From NCBI GenBank assembly GCA_019323195.1, contig JAHWHQ010000086.1:1-17186 (forward strand): DNA of 17,186 nt. The letters run 5' to 3'. The stretch comes from Candidatus Woesearchaeota archaeon. Its GTDB lineage: Archaea > Nanobdellota > Nanobdellia > Woesearchaeales > JACPBV01. Every line of letters begins with the position of its first letter. Position 1 is the first letter of the stretch. The translations under genes and the position numbers were made by a program. Under the pieces are notes generated by a model that was given only the letters and a program-made list of their open reading frames with translations, had not been told where the DNA came from and ran no database searches. Of this stretch, positions 1 to 6,571 are shown one piece after another.

Positions 1-13
1 GATACGTATTATT

Positions 14-1099
14 ATGCAAAATATTCAAAAAATAAAGGAGTTTCAGGATATATTAAGAAGAAAGGGGATTGATTTCTTTATATCCTGCAATATAGACTTT
101 TCCAGGTTTGATTATGACATTGCTTATTTTTCCGGCTATAATGGTGTCGGGGTGATGATAATTCCTGCCAGAAAAAAGCCTTTTATTATTGTTCCAAGGA
201 TGGAGAAAAAAAGGATAAGGAAAAAGGGATTGAAGGTTTACTGCCCTGGAAAAGGAAAAAGGCTTTCTGATTCTACAGAGGAGATATTGAAAAGAAACAA
301 GATAAGAAACAAGAGGATAGGCCTAAACAAGGAGGGGTTCACTTTATTGCTGAAGGATATCTTCAAAAAATCATTAAGGGGGGCAAGATTCATCGACCTG
401 AGAAAAGGGCTTGCCCAATTGAGGGAACAAAAAACAAAGGAAGAGATTGAAATAATAAAAAAAGGGTGCAGGATCTCTGACGAGATAATGAAAAGGTGCT
501 TCAGGCAGTTCAGGAGGTTCAAGAAAGAGGGAGAAGTAAAGGCTTTTCTTGAGTATGAAGCTAAGAAGAAAGGATGCGAGCTGGCATTTCCAACCATTGT
601 TGCTTCGGGATCAAATTCTGCAATAGTCCACCATAACACAGAAGATGCCAGGCTAAAGAAAGGTTTTTGTGTTATAGATTTTGGGATAAGATATAGGAAT
701 TATTGCACAGATACGACAAGAACTGTATACCTTGGAAAGCCCTCAAAGAAGGAGATAAAGCTCTATAATCTTTTGTTGGATGTGCAGGAAAAGGCCATTA
801 AGAATGTAAAAATAGGGAAAAAATATGCAGGTATTGTCAGGAAGGTTAATAAAGAGCTTGGGAACTATTCCAAATATTTTACACACGGCCTGGGGCATGG
901 ATTTGGGATTAAGATACATGAGGCGCCTGACCTTACTGAAAAATCAAATCATAAGATAAAGGATAACTCTGTATTCACTATTGAGCCTGGGATTTACCTT
1001 AAAAGATATGGCATAAGGATAGAGGATGACATATTAGTGAGTAAAAGGAAGGTTGAGATCCTTACAAAAGCAGATAAAAAGCTGTTAATAATCCCCTAA
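14..1099 (+). CDS. Xaa-Pro dipeptidase/aminopeptidase, M24 family
   Basis: A 361-residue M24 'pita-bread' metallopeptidase, expected to remove N-terminal residues ahead of proline or split Xaa-Pro dipeptides in the cytoplasm. Residues 1-135 resemble the creatinase-type N-terminal domain; about 140-361 form the catalytic domain. All five expected dinuclear-metal ligands are visible: D222 (VIDFG), D233 (CTDTTRT), H295 (THGLGHGFG), E324 (TIEPGIY) and E337 (RIEDD). H206 (VHHN) and H302 match conserved active-site histidines. The length is normal and no residue is missing. The reading frame is open to the window edge, so the ATG at 14 is the probable but unproven start. Two M29 peptidase genes follow on the same strand, suggesting a peptide-breakdown cluster. 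Exact specificity (prolidase or aminopeptidase P) cannot be settled from sequence. Confidence 0.9.
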   Translation: MQNIQKIKEFQDILRRKGIDFFISCNIDFSRFDYDIAYFSGYNGVGVMIIPARKKPFIIVPRMEKKRIRKKGLKVYCPGKGKRLSDSTEEILKRNKIRNKRIGLNKEGFTLLLKDIFKKSLRGARFIDLRKGLAQLREQKTKEEIEIIKKGCRISDEIMKRCFRQFRRFKKEGEVKAFLEYEAKKKGCELAFPTIVASGSNSAIVHHNTEDARLKKGFCVIDFGIRYRNYCTDTTRTVYLGKPSKKEIKLYNLLLDVQEKAIKNVKIGKKYAGIVRKVNKELGNYSKYFTHGLGHGFGIKIHEAPDLTEKSNHKIKDNSVFTIEPGIYLKRYGIRIEDDILVSKRKVEILTKADKKLLIIP

Positions 1100-1106
1100 C
1101 GAAAGA

Positions 1107-1114
1107 TTTATATT
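1107..1114 (+). promoter_or_regulatory. TATA box of the first M29 peptidase gene
   Basis: TTTATATT, preceded by an A-rich BRE-like GAAAGA, is centred about 28 bases before the ATG at 1138. Archaeal transcription normally begins about 25 bases after this box, so the mRNA should start at or within a few bases of the ATG (leaderless). The box begins 8 bases after the M24 stop, so the gene has its own promoter. Confidence 0.65.
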
Positions 1115-1137
1115 AAGGCTGATTAAACAAAAATAAG

Positions 1138-2922
1138 ATGAAATACGATTTAAAAACGTTCAATAAAGAAGTGGACTATTACACTACAAAACTAAGGGAC
1201 AAGGTAAAAGGCAAGGTTACATTTGTCACCCTAGACCTAAATGACCATAAGGCATTCTACAGCCTGGCTCCTTTATCAAGGGCAATCCATAACCTGGAGG
1301 GGGATATGCATGTCATGGTCATCGATGAGAACAAAACCAATCTTGATATCCTGAAGGATATATGGTATGCCTATGATGACTTGACACGAAGAAAGCTTAA
1401 AACAAGAAAAACAAGGGCGCTTAAGAGGTTTATTGACTCTGTGGACAAAAGGACAAAAACAAAGGTCTTCAAGGAAATTTTCAAAGGTCCTGACATAGTG
1501 CTTAAAGCGAAAAAAGAGGGTTTTTCAGGAACAATAGAGCTAAAATACTGCTACAGATGGAATATAAAATACAGGTGGAATGAACTGTTAGAAACCTCAT
1601 ATAAGATATGGAAACATGGATATGACCTGCAGAAAGGGGAAAAGGCAGGGATATCTTTTGTGATGGTGCCTTCTGAGAAGAATACAGAGCTTCCATTAGA
1701 GGATTACCTGGATTCATACTCTCTGGCCATGGCAATGGCTTCTGCTGCAAAGAGGTTTAAGGTAAACCTAAGGGTAGGATCATCCTCAGACAGGTTTTCC
1801 TTGCTGGCAAAGCCTGTAAGGACTGCTGAACTTATTACGACCTTAAGAGGATGTGAGCTTAGCAAGGAAGTGGATGAGGATGTTTTCAAGAAATATAAGG
1901 CATTTTCAGGCCTGATGAGGATTGACAGGATGGACCTTACACAGGCTGGCTTTGGCATACATGCAAAAGGGTATTACGGAAAGCATTTTTTCGGGGACAG
2001 CATAGGGTATCCGTCATTGGACAAGAAAACCAGATGGAGCTCTCCAGGGCAGCTGATGCTAAAAGACAGGTATGAGCCGCAGACAGCTTTAGAGAAAAGG
2101 GATCCTGTTATGAGGTATGCTATCACTGAGACTCTTCCGATAGATATCTTTATTGAGACGTGCAATGTTGATTATGACAAGCTAAGGAAGAGGAGCGAGA
2201 AGATTAGGGATATTTTTAACAAATGCGAGTACATCAGGGTTATCGGGGAGATGATAGATGGCCATAAGACGGACTTTAGGGTAGACCTTACCTCTAAGGA
2301 TGGAAGGAGGAGGTTATTTACAGCCCAGGATTCTGACGTAAGGACAATAATAGACCAGGAATACTACAAAAAGACAAAAATAAAAGCAGGGGCGTATGCC
2401 AACTTTCCATCAGGAGAAACGTTTGTTACGCCTGAAAGCGTTCATGGTATGATGGTAGGGGATGTTGTTATCAATATTGACAGAAGCTATGTTATCCCTG
2501 AGAAATCCCCTATAATAGTAGAGTTCACAGGCAATAAGTATAAGGTAATTAAAGCGCCAAAACAGATTAAAGAGGCGATGGCAAGGGAAAGAGGGGAGGC
2601 AAGGCAGAAGATCAATGACATTGAAAGGAGCCAAAGCCTGCCAAAAGATATCATTAGGATTTACAAGAAAAACTTCTGGAACATAGGGGAATTTGCTATG
2701 AATACAAACCCCAAAGCCAAGCTGTGCAATTACCTCATTGTTAATGAGAAAATAGCAAGGATGATACATGTTGCTCTCGGCTTAGGCTTTGAGCCTGACA
2801 GGAAAACGATGTACCACTGGGATATTGTGGTTAATGCACCAAGGCAGAAACTGGACATATACGGTGTCAACAAGGATAAAGAGGTCAGCTGGGTCCTGAA
2901 GAAGGGGGAGTTTGTCGCTTAA
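1138..2922 (+). CDS. M29-like metallo-aminopeptidase, long form
   Basis: A 594-residue protein whose C-terminal part looks like an M29 aminopeptidase (AmpS/PepS/AmpT type), cobalt- or zinc-dependent enzymes that trim N-terminal residues from peptides. Metal-ligand candidates appear in family order: E427 in NFPSGETF, E518 in IGEFAMN, H544 in MIHVALG, and the H560-x-D562 pair in MYHWDIVV. The tyrosine expected seven residues after the H544-type histidine is F551. The protein is much longer than the usual ~400 residues; the first ~320 residues are poorly recognisable and could carry an added domain. No signal peptide or membrane helix is seen. It lies between an M24 peptidase and a second, shorter M29 gene, and the pair looks like an old tandem duplication. 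Family assignment is fairly firm; substrate is unknown. Confidence 0.75.
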   Translation: MKYDLKTFNKEVDYYTTKLRDKVKGKVTFVTLDLNDHKAFYSLAPLSRAIHNLEGDMHVMVIDENKTNLDILKDIWYAYDDLTRRKLKTRKTRALKRFIDSVDKRTKTKVFKEIFKGPDIVLKAKKEGFSGTIELKYCYRWNIKYRWNELLETSYKIWKHGYDLQKGEKAGISFVMVPSEKNTELPLEDYLDSYSLAMAMASAAKRFKVNLRVGSSSDRFSLLAKPVRTAELITTLRGCELSKEVDEDVFKKYKAFSGLMRIDRMDLTQAGFGIHAKGYYGKHFFGDSIGYPSLDKKTRWSSPGQLMLKDRYEPQTALEKRDPVMRYAITETLPIDIFIETCNVDYDKLRKRSEKIRDIFNKCEYIRVIGEMIDGHKTDFRVDLTSKDGRRRLFTAQDSDVRTIIDQEYYKKTKIKAGAYANFPSGETFVTPESVHGMMVGDVVINIDRSYVIPEKSPIIVEFTGNKYKVIKAPKQIKEAMARERGEARQKINDIERSQSLPKDIIRIYKKNFWNIGEFAMNTNPKAKLCNYLIVNEKIARMIHVALGLGFEPDRKTMYHWDIVVNAPRQKLDIYGVNKDKEVSWVLKKGEFVA

Positions 2923-2959
2923 AAGAAAGACAGAAATAGAGCATAATCTAAGCAAAAAA

Positions 2960-2966
2960 TTTTTAA
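2960..2966 (+). promoter_or_regulatory. TATA box of the second M29 peptidase gene
   Basis: TTTTTAA after an A-run (BRE-like) is centred 29 bases before the ATG at 2992. The spacing predicts a leaderless transcript, so this gene need not depend on read-through from its paralogue upstream. Confidence 0.6.
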
Positions 2967-2991
2967 CTTGCTGTAATTCTCCTGGTTATTT

Positions 2992-3957
2992 ATGCACCAA
3001 CTAGAGAAAGCGGTAGAGGGCATTTTCGGGATAAATCTTGCCCTTAAAGAGAATGAGAAACTTCTTATCCTTACTGACGAGAATAAAAGGGAGCTTGGCA
3101 GGGTATTCCATAATATAGCAAAAAGGTTCACTGGAAGCATAGACCTGGTTGAGATCCCTGTCGGAAAGGTGCATGGTGAAGAGCCCCCTTATGATGCTGC
3201 AGAAAGGATGTTAGGCTGTGATGTTGGGGTGCTGCTGACCACTAAGTCCCTAAGCCATACAACAGCAAGAAAAAGGGCATGCGGCAGAGGCGCCAGGATA
3301 GCCACTATGCCGAATGCAACAGAGGATATGCTGAAAAGGGCGTTGAATGTTGATTATAAGGAGATGCATGAAAGGATTGCGAGGATTAGTGATATTTTAG
3401 ACTTAGGGGATGAGGTAAGGATACTGAGCAGAAGCGGGACTGATATAAGGTTCAGCATTAGGGGAAGAAAAGCGCATGGTAGGACCAGCGGCATTTTTGT
3501 GGAAAAGGGAAAATACGGGAATCTTCCTGACGGGGAATCCTTTATTGCCCCTGTTGAAGGAAGCGCAGAAGGTGTTTTTATCATAGATGGGTCTATAGGA
3601 GGGATAGGCCATGTAGATAGGCCTGTCAGGGTATCTGTCAACGGCGGCTACGCAGAGAGAATAGAAGGAGGGAAGGCTGCTGAAAGATTAAAGGAACTGC
3701 TGGCAGAGGCAGGGAAAGAGGCAGGGAATATTGCAGAGTTCGGAATAGGCGCTAATGATAAGGCTGTAATAACCGGCAATATGCTGGAGGATGAGAAGGT
3801 ACTGGGGACATCACATATTGCACTTGGGAATAATACTGGTTTCGGAGGAAAGGTTGATGTCGGGCTCCATATAGACGGCCTTATAAAAAAGCCAACCATA
3901 CTTATAGGGGATAAGGAAATAATGAGGGAAGGAAGGCTGGTATTCTTTGATGCCTGA
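2992..3957 (+). CDS. M29 family aminopeptidase, short form
   Basis: A 321-residue M29 (leucyl aminopeptidase, COG2309-like) metallopeptidase, expected to be cytoplasmic. The ligand pattern is complete and close to consensus: E182 in LPDGESFIAPVEGSAEG, E249 in IAEFGIG, H275 in TSHIALGNNTGFGG, and H293-x-D295 in LHIDGLI. The N-terminal region (about 1-130) resembles the Rossmann-like domain of the family. It is roughly 50-90 residues shorter than many bacterial members, but the catalytic half is intact. It follows the long M29 gene by 69 bases on the same strand and has its own TATA box, so the two paralogues may be separately controlled. Together with the M24 enzyme it suggests use of peptides or amino acids as a nutrient source; that is inference. 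Confidence 0.85.
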   Translation: MHQLEKAVEGIFGINLALKENEKLLILTDENKRELGRVFHNIAKRFTGSIDLVEIPVGKVHGEEPPYDAAERMLGCDVGVLLTTKSLSHTTARKRACGRGARIATMPNATEDMLKRALNVDYKEMHERIARISDILDLGDEVRILSRSGTDIRFSIRGRKAHGRTSGIFVEKGKYGNLPDGESFIAPVEGSAEGVFIIDGSIGGIGHVDRPVRVSVNGGYAERIEGGKAAERLKELLAEAGKEAGNIAEFGIGANDKAVITGNMLEDEKVLGTSHIALGNNTGFGGKVDVGLHIDGLIKKPTILIGDKEIMREGRLVFFDA

Positions 3958-4005
3958 ATGGCATTTATCTCTAATGTTAATAGTATTTCCTACCCAAAAC
4001 AAACA

Positions 4006-4013
4006 TTTATATA
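4006..4013 (+). promoter_or_regulatory. TATA box for the small membrane protein (alternative box at 4041-4050)
   Basis: TTTATATA occurs about 75 bases before the ATG at 4085. A second candidate, TATTTATATT at 4041-4050, would start the mRNA near 4072, just ahead of the Shine-Dalgarno sequence. Either way this transcript carries a real 5' leader, unlike the leaderless genes around it. Confidence 0.45.
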
Positions 4014-4084
4014 CTACTTCTTTCTGAGGATACCTTATAGTATTTATATTACAAAAATAGATTAAAAAAGAAGAGGTGAAAAAA

Positions 4085-4276
4085 ATGGTTTTAGGGGTGC
4101 AAGAGGTCACTTTGGCCATAATCGTAGGTACATTGGCTGCGATAGTGTATTCACTGAGGATACTTGTTTTGATGGAAAGGCGTGTTGCCAGGATTGAGAT
4201 GCATGTCGAGAATGTAGTCGGCAAGGTGATGAGGGAGGAATTAAAGATAGAGAAGAAATTAAAGAGGAGAAAGTAG
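4085..4276 (+). CDS. Small single-helix membrane protein, function unknown
   Basis: A 63-residue protein. Residues about 7-27 (EVTLAIIVGTLAAIVYSLRI) form one transmembrane helix. The rest is a charged, strongly basic amphipathic segment ending KKLKRRK, likely cytoplasmic and possibly coiled-coil. The ATG at 4085 is preferred over the in-frame GTG at 4076 because GAGGTGA (4073-4079) is a strong Shine-Dalgarno at the right distance and overlaps the GTG itself. The reading frame ends at 4276, directly abutting the stop codon of the convergent Hjc gene with no spacer. I do not recognise a family. A short N-terminal anchor with a basic tail would suit a membrane-tethered nucleic-acid-binding or scaffold protein, but that is a guess. 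Confidence 0.75.
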   Translation: MVLGVQEVTLAIIVGTLAAIVYSLRILVLMERRVARIEMHVENVVGKVMREELKIEKKLKRRK

Positions 4277-4666
4277 TCACTTTATAAGTTCCTCAAAAAG
4301 TATCCCTTTCATTTCTGCCTTTTCCAGGCTTATCATATAGTTCTTATTGGTTTCTTCCAGGTCCTCCAAGGTCAAAAACAGCCAGTCTTTTCTTTTAAAC
4401 TTGACTGCTATGTATGGTTCAGCATTAAAGAGCTCTGCGAACTGCTTCAGCTGCTCAATATCCTCCTTTTCGCTGTACTTCCATGGGCTCTTTGCAGTCT
4501 TGCCTTCTATTGTCAGCTTTCTCATTTTATTGGTCGCCAGAACATCAGCAGAAGGGTACCTCATTGATCCCGATCCTGCAACTCTAAGGGCCCCCCACCC
4601 CTCCACAGCCCAGAACTTATGGATAAGGTCGCGTTCGGCATTTATGCCTATTGTTTTTTTGCTCAT
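4277..4666 (-). CDS. hjc: Holliday junction resolvase Hjc
   Basis: A 129-residue archaeal Hjc-type resolvase, a homodimeric PD-(D/E)XK nuclease that cuts four-way DNA junctions during recombination. Key residues are in place: E11 and R12 near the N-terminus (GINAERDL), the conserved GSGS at 31-34, D41 (SADVLA), and E54-x-K56 (TIEGKT), which complete the nuclease site. The length is typical. The start is the ATG whose complement is at 4664-4666. The upstream sequence is extremely A/T rich with a duplicated TATA-like box and no clear Shine-Dalgarno. The stop codon touches the stop of the convergent small membrane protein gene, so the two transcripts must overlap at their 3' ends. It may be followed on the same strand by nothing else, and it lies just downstream of tRNase Z. 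Confidence 0.88.
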   Translation of the reverse strand: MSKKTIGINAERDLIHKFWAVEGWGALRVAGSGSMRYPSADVLATNKMRKLTIEGKTAKSPWKYSEKEDIEQLKQFAELFNAEPYIAVKFKRKDWLFLTLEDLEETNKNYMISLEKAEMKGILFEELIK

Positions 4667-4678
4667 AAAAAAATAATT

Positions 4679-4708
4679 TTTTTATTGTTTATATTTTTAT
4701 TGTTTATA
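4679..4708 (-). promoter_or_regulatory. Tandem 15-bp duplication forming a double TATA region of hjc
   Basis: TTTTTATTGTTTATA occurs twice head to tail (4679-4693 and 4694-4708), a perfect direct repeat. Read on the - strand each copy gives TATAAACAATAAAAA, so the duplication creates two TATA-like boxes 15 bases apart, centred about 27 and 42 bases before the hjc ATG. This may give two start points or a repeated operator. Confidence 0.5.
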
Positions 4709-4741
4709 AACCATAAAAACTAAAGAAAAAATAACCTCTTT

Positions 4742-5635
4742 CTAATCAACCTTAACGACCATAAAATCCCTTGCAGCTATAGAGTTATTAAAGACGTCCT
4801 TGGCATCTTCCTCTACCTCATGCGTTGTTTTATACCTGGCAGAGAAATGCGTCAACACCAGTTTCTTGGCATTTGCCTCGTTAGCCACAAGCCCTGCCTG
4901 CCTTCCCGTCATATGTCCGTAAGCCTCCCCTTTCTCCTCTAATTTAGAGCTGTACGTAGCTTCACATATCATCAGATCAGCATCCATTGCCAGCCTGACC
5001 GCATTTTTGCACGGAACAGTGTCAGCTATCACTGTTATCTTCCTTCCTTTTTCAACATAGGTCACATCGCTTGGCTTAACCTTCTTTCCCTTGAAGCTGA
5101 TAGCCTCGTTCCTTTGCAGTTTTCCAAGCAAAGGGCCGTTTGGTATTCCTATCTTCTTGGCTTTCTTGACATCGATGTGCCTTATGTCCTTTTCAACAAG
5201 GTTATATCCTAAAGTTAGAACCCCATGCTCCAAAGGCAAAGCCTCCAGGTAGAAATCCCTGTTCTCAAAAACCTTGCCTGATTTTACCTCTTTTATCTCA
5301 AACCTTATCCTCTTGTCAAACACAAAAGCCTTGAACATGGCCTCAAGATGCCTCTTTGTCCCTGTCGGGCCGTATATCTCTAATGTCTTAGAATACTCCT
5401 CTGCTCCCAAGGTGGACATAATGCCAGGAAGCCCGAAAACATGGTCCCCATGCCAGTGCGTGATCAGTATCTTGGTTATCCTTGTGAGAGGAATCCCTTT
5501 CTGCTTGAACTGCCTCTGCATGCCCTCTCCGCAGTCCACCAGGATACCATCATTCTTATATCTTATAAAAACCCCTGACTGGTTCCTGTCTTTTGTCGGA
5601 ACCATTGAGGATGTGCCCAAAAACGTCACTTCCAT
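4742..5635 (-). CDS. rnz: tRNase Z (tRNA 3' processing endoribonuclease)
   Basis: A 297-residue short-form tRNase Z, a metallo-beta-lactamase-fold enzyme that cuts the 3' trailer from precursor tRNAs so that CCA can be added. The signature THWHGDH gives zinc ligands H60, H62, D64 and H65. Others are H137 (LEHGVL), D205 (IADTVP), H241 (YGHMTG) and H263 (THFSARY). The family's flexible arm region lies around 150-195. The frame could extend three codons to a TTG at 5644, but the ATG at 5635 gives the usual MEVTFLG start and sits about 31 bases after a strong TATA element, so it is chosen; the mRNA is nearly leaderless. It is divergently arranged with EndA, another tRNA-maturation enzyme, across a 95-base intergenic region. 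Confidence 0.93.
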   Translation of the reverse strand: MEVTFLGTSSMVPTKDRNQSGVFIRYKNDGILVDCGEGMQRQFKQKGIPLTRITKILITHWHGDHVFGLPGIMSTLGAEEYSKTLEIYGPTGTKRHLEAMFKAFVFDKRIRFEIKEVKSGKVFENRDFYLEALPLEHGVLTLGYNLVEKDIRHIDVKKAKKIGIPNGPLLGKLQRNEAISFKGKKVKPSDVTYVEKGRKITVIADTVPCKNAVRLAMDADLMICEATYSSKLEEKGEAYGHMTGRQAGLVANEANAKKLVLTHFSARYKTTHEVEEDAKDVFNNSIAARDFMVVKVD

Positions 5636-5660
5636 TTTAAACAATCAAAATACAACTGCA

Positions 5661-5672
5661 TATTTAAATATA
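5661..5672 (-). promoter_or_regulatory. TATA box of the tRNase Z gene
   Basis: The palindromic TATTTAAATATA is centred about 31 bases before the ATG of tRNase Z. The divergent EndA box (5699-5705) lies under 30 bp away, so the two tRNA-processing genes share a compact back-to-back promoter region. Confidence 0.65.
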
Positions 5673-5698
5673 GCGGAAAAACAAATCAAATGCAAACA

Positions 5699-5705
5699 TT
5701 TTTAA
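5699..5705 (+). promoter_or_regulatory. TATA box of endA
   Basis: TTTTTAA is centred 29 bases before the EndA ATG at 5731, predicting a leaderless mRNA. Confidence 0.6.
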
Positions 5706-5730
5706 GTATGATATTAACCATATTGGCAAT

Positions 5731-6351
5731 ATGTCAAGAAAGAATAAGAAATCCCATGCTAAGGAAGATACATTAAAAAAGGATTCCGGCAGCAAGGAAA
5801 ATAAAGAGAAGCAGGAGCCGAAGAAAGAGCCTGTAAAATCCATCTTTGCAGGGGAAAGGGTATTGACAGAAAACTCAGATGAGGCCAGGGAACTCTATAA
5901 CCAGAGCAGGTACGGCACCCTCCTGGATGATGGCAAGGTCCAGCTTTCCCTTCTGGAAGCCCTTTATCTGCTGGAAAAAGAAAGGCTGATTATTCTTAGC
6001 GGAAAAAACAGGCTGCTTAACTTTGAAACATTCCTGAAAAAGGCAAAGAAACTCGAGCCCAACTTCTGGATAAGGTACTGCGTTTTCAAGGACATGCGCA
6101 ACAGGGGTTATATAATAAAGACAGCATTAAAGTTCGGTGCAGACTTCAGGGTTTATGACCGTGGCGTTAAGCCAGGAGAAGACCATGCAAAATGGATAGT
6201 CTACCCTGTGCATGAGGCAAGCACCCTGACATGGTATGAATTCTCTGCCAAGAACAGGGTAGCCCACTCTACAAGAAAGAAGCTACTTCTTGGGATAGTT
6301 GATGAGGAGAGTGACTGCACATATTACGAGATCCGCTGGACAAGACCCTAA
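5731..6351 (+). CDS. endA: tRNA-splicing endonuclease EndA
   Basis: A 206-residue archaeal tRNA intron endonuclease, which cuts the bulge-helix-bulge at exon-intron junctions of pre-tRNA (and pre-rRNA). The C-terminal catalytic domain shows the triad: Y142 (DFRVYDRG), H152 (GEDHAKWIVYPV) and the lysine in HSTRKKLL (K183 or K184), followed by the family ending YYEIRWTRP. Residues 40-110 match the N-terminal domain. The first ~36 residues are an added lysine/glutamate-rich, probably disordered tail that could help bind RNA. The size fits the homotetrameric (alpha4) type. It is divergent from tRNase Z, so two tRNA-maturation enzymes share a regulatory region. Downstream lies structured element A. 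Confidence 0.92.
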   Translation: MSRKNKKSHAKEDTLKKDSGSKENKEKQEPKKEPVKSIFAGERVLTENSDEARELYNQSRYGTLLDDGKVQLSLLEALYLLEKERLIILSGKNRLLNFETFLKKAKKLEPNFWIRYCVFKDMRNRGYIIKTALKFGADFRVYDRGVKPGEDHAKWIVYPVHEASTLTWYEFSAKNRVAHSTRKKLLLGIVDEESDCTYYEIRWTRP

Positions 6352-6374
6352 TAAAGGTCCCCAAGCTATTTTTT

Positions 6375-6382
6375 GTTTTTAA
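6375..6382 (+). repeat. Left flanking direct repeat of element A
   Basis: GTTTTTAA immediately before element A. An identical 8-mer immediately follows the element at 6528-6535. Perfect flanking copies on both sides look like a target-site duplication, although T-rich intergenic sequence raises the chance of coincidence. Confidence 0.55.
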
Positions 6383-6527
6383 GGCTGTGGTGCAATCCTA
6401 TGCTACTCCACTTACCATAACCCTATACTTCGTATAGGAACATGGTAAGCTCCGCCTGGCCTTTGCCATTGTTTACTTCGTAAACAAGGCAAACAATGGC
6501 ACAGACGCCTAGGATTGCACCACAGCC
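6383..6527 (+). repeat. Structured element, family 1, copy A (three-way-junction palindrome)
   Basis: A 145-base self-complementary element. The outer stem 6383-6400/6510-6527 is 18 bp and perfect (GGCTGTGGTGCAATCCTA with its complement). Inside is hairpin 1: CTTACCAT 6411-6418 with ATGGTAAG 6442-6449, a symmetric AAC/AAC internal loop, then CCTATAC/GTATAGG closed by TTC. Hairpin 2 is built on TGCCATT...AATGGCA (6464-6501). Single-stranded blocks (TGCTACT, AGCTCCG, CACAGACGCC) match copy B at 11953-12096 in reverse orientation. Stem bases that differ between the copies are compensated. It contains no ORF of note. It begins 31 bases after the endA stop and ends 13 bases before the TATA box of the next gene. 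It could be a mobile element, a structured RNA gene or both; I recognise no known family. Confidence 0.85.
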
Positions 6528-6535
6528 GTTTTTAA
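6528..6535 (+). repeat. Right flanking direct repeat of element A
   Basis: GTTTTTAA, identical to 6375-6382 on the other side of the element. If the element is an RNA gene, the T-run could instead act as its transcription terminator. Confidence 0.55.
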
Positions 6536-6540
6536 TAAAC

Positions 6541-6548
6541 TATATAAA
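6541..6548 (+). promoter_or_regulatory. TATA box of the winged-helix/nuclease-like gene
   Basis: TATATAAA is centred about 28 bases before the ATG at 6572, predicting a leaderless mRNA. Structured element A ends 13 bases upstream, next to where the BRE and activator sites would lie. Confidence 0.65.
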
Positions 6549-6571
6549 CTTCTTCAGCTTACCCTGAAATC

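Noticed and set aside
238..639. Open frame on the - strand inside the M24 peptidase gene
   Set aside because: It is fully contained in a well-supported gene with all catalytic residues and shows no domain of its own.
5636..5644. TTG-initiated three-residue extension of tRNase Z
   Set aside because: The ATG at 5635 gives the conserved family N-terminus and matches the TATA spacing.
6383..6527. Integron attC site as the explanation for the imperfect palindromes
   Set aside because: The elements lack RYYYAAC and GTTRRRY core boxes and extrahelical-base asymmetry, no integron integrase is visible, and flanking genes are housekeeping genes rather than cassettes.
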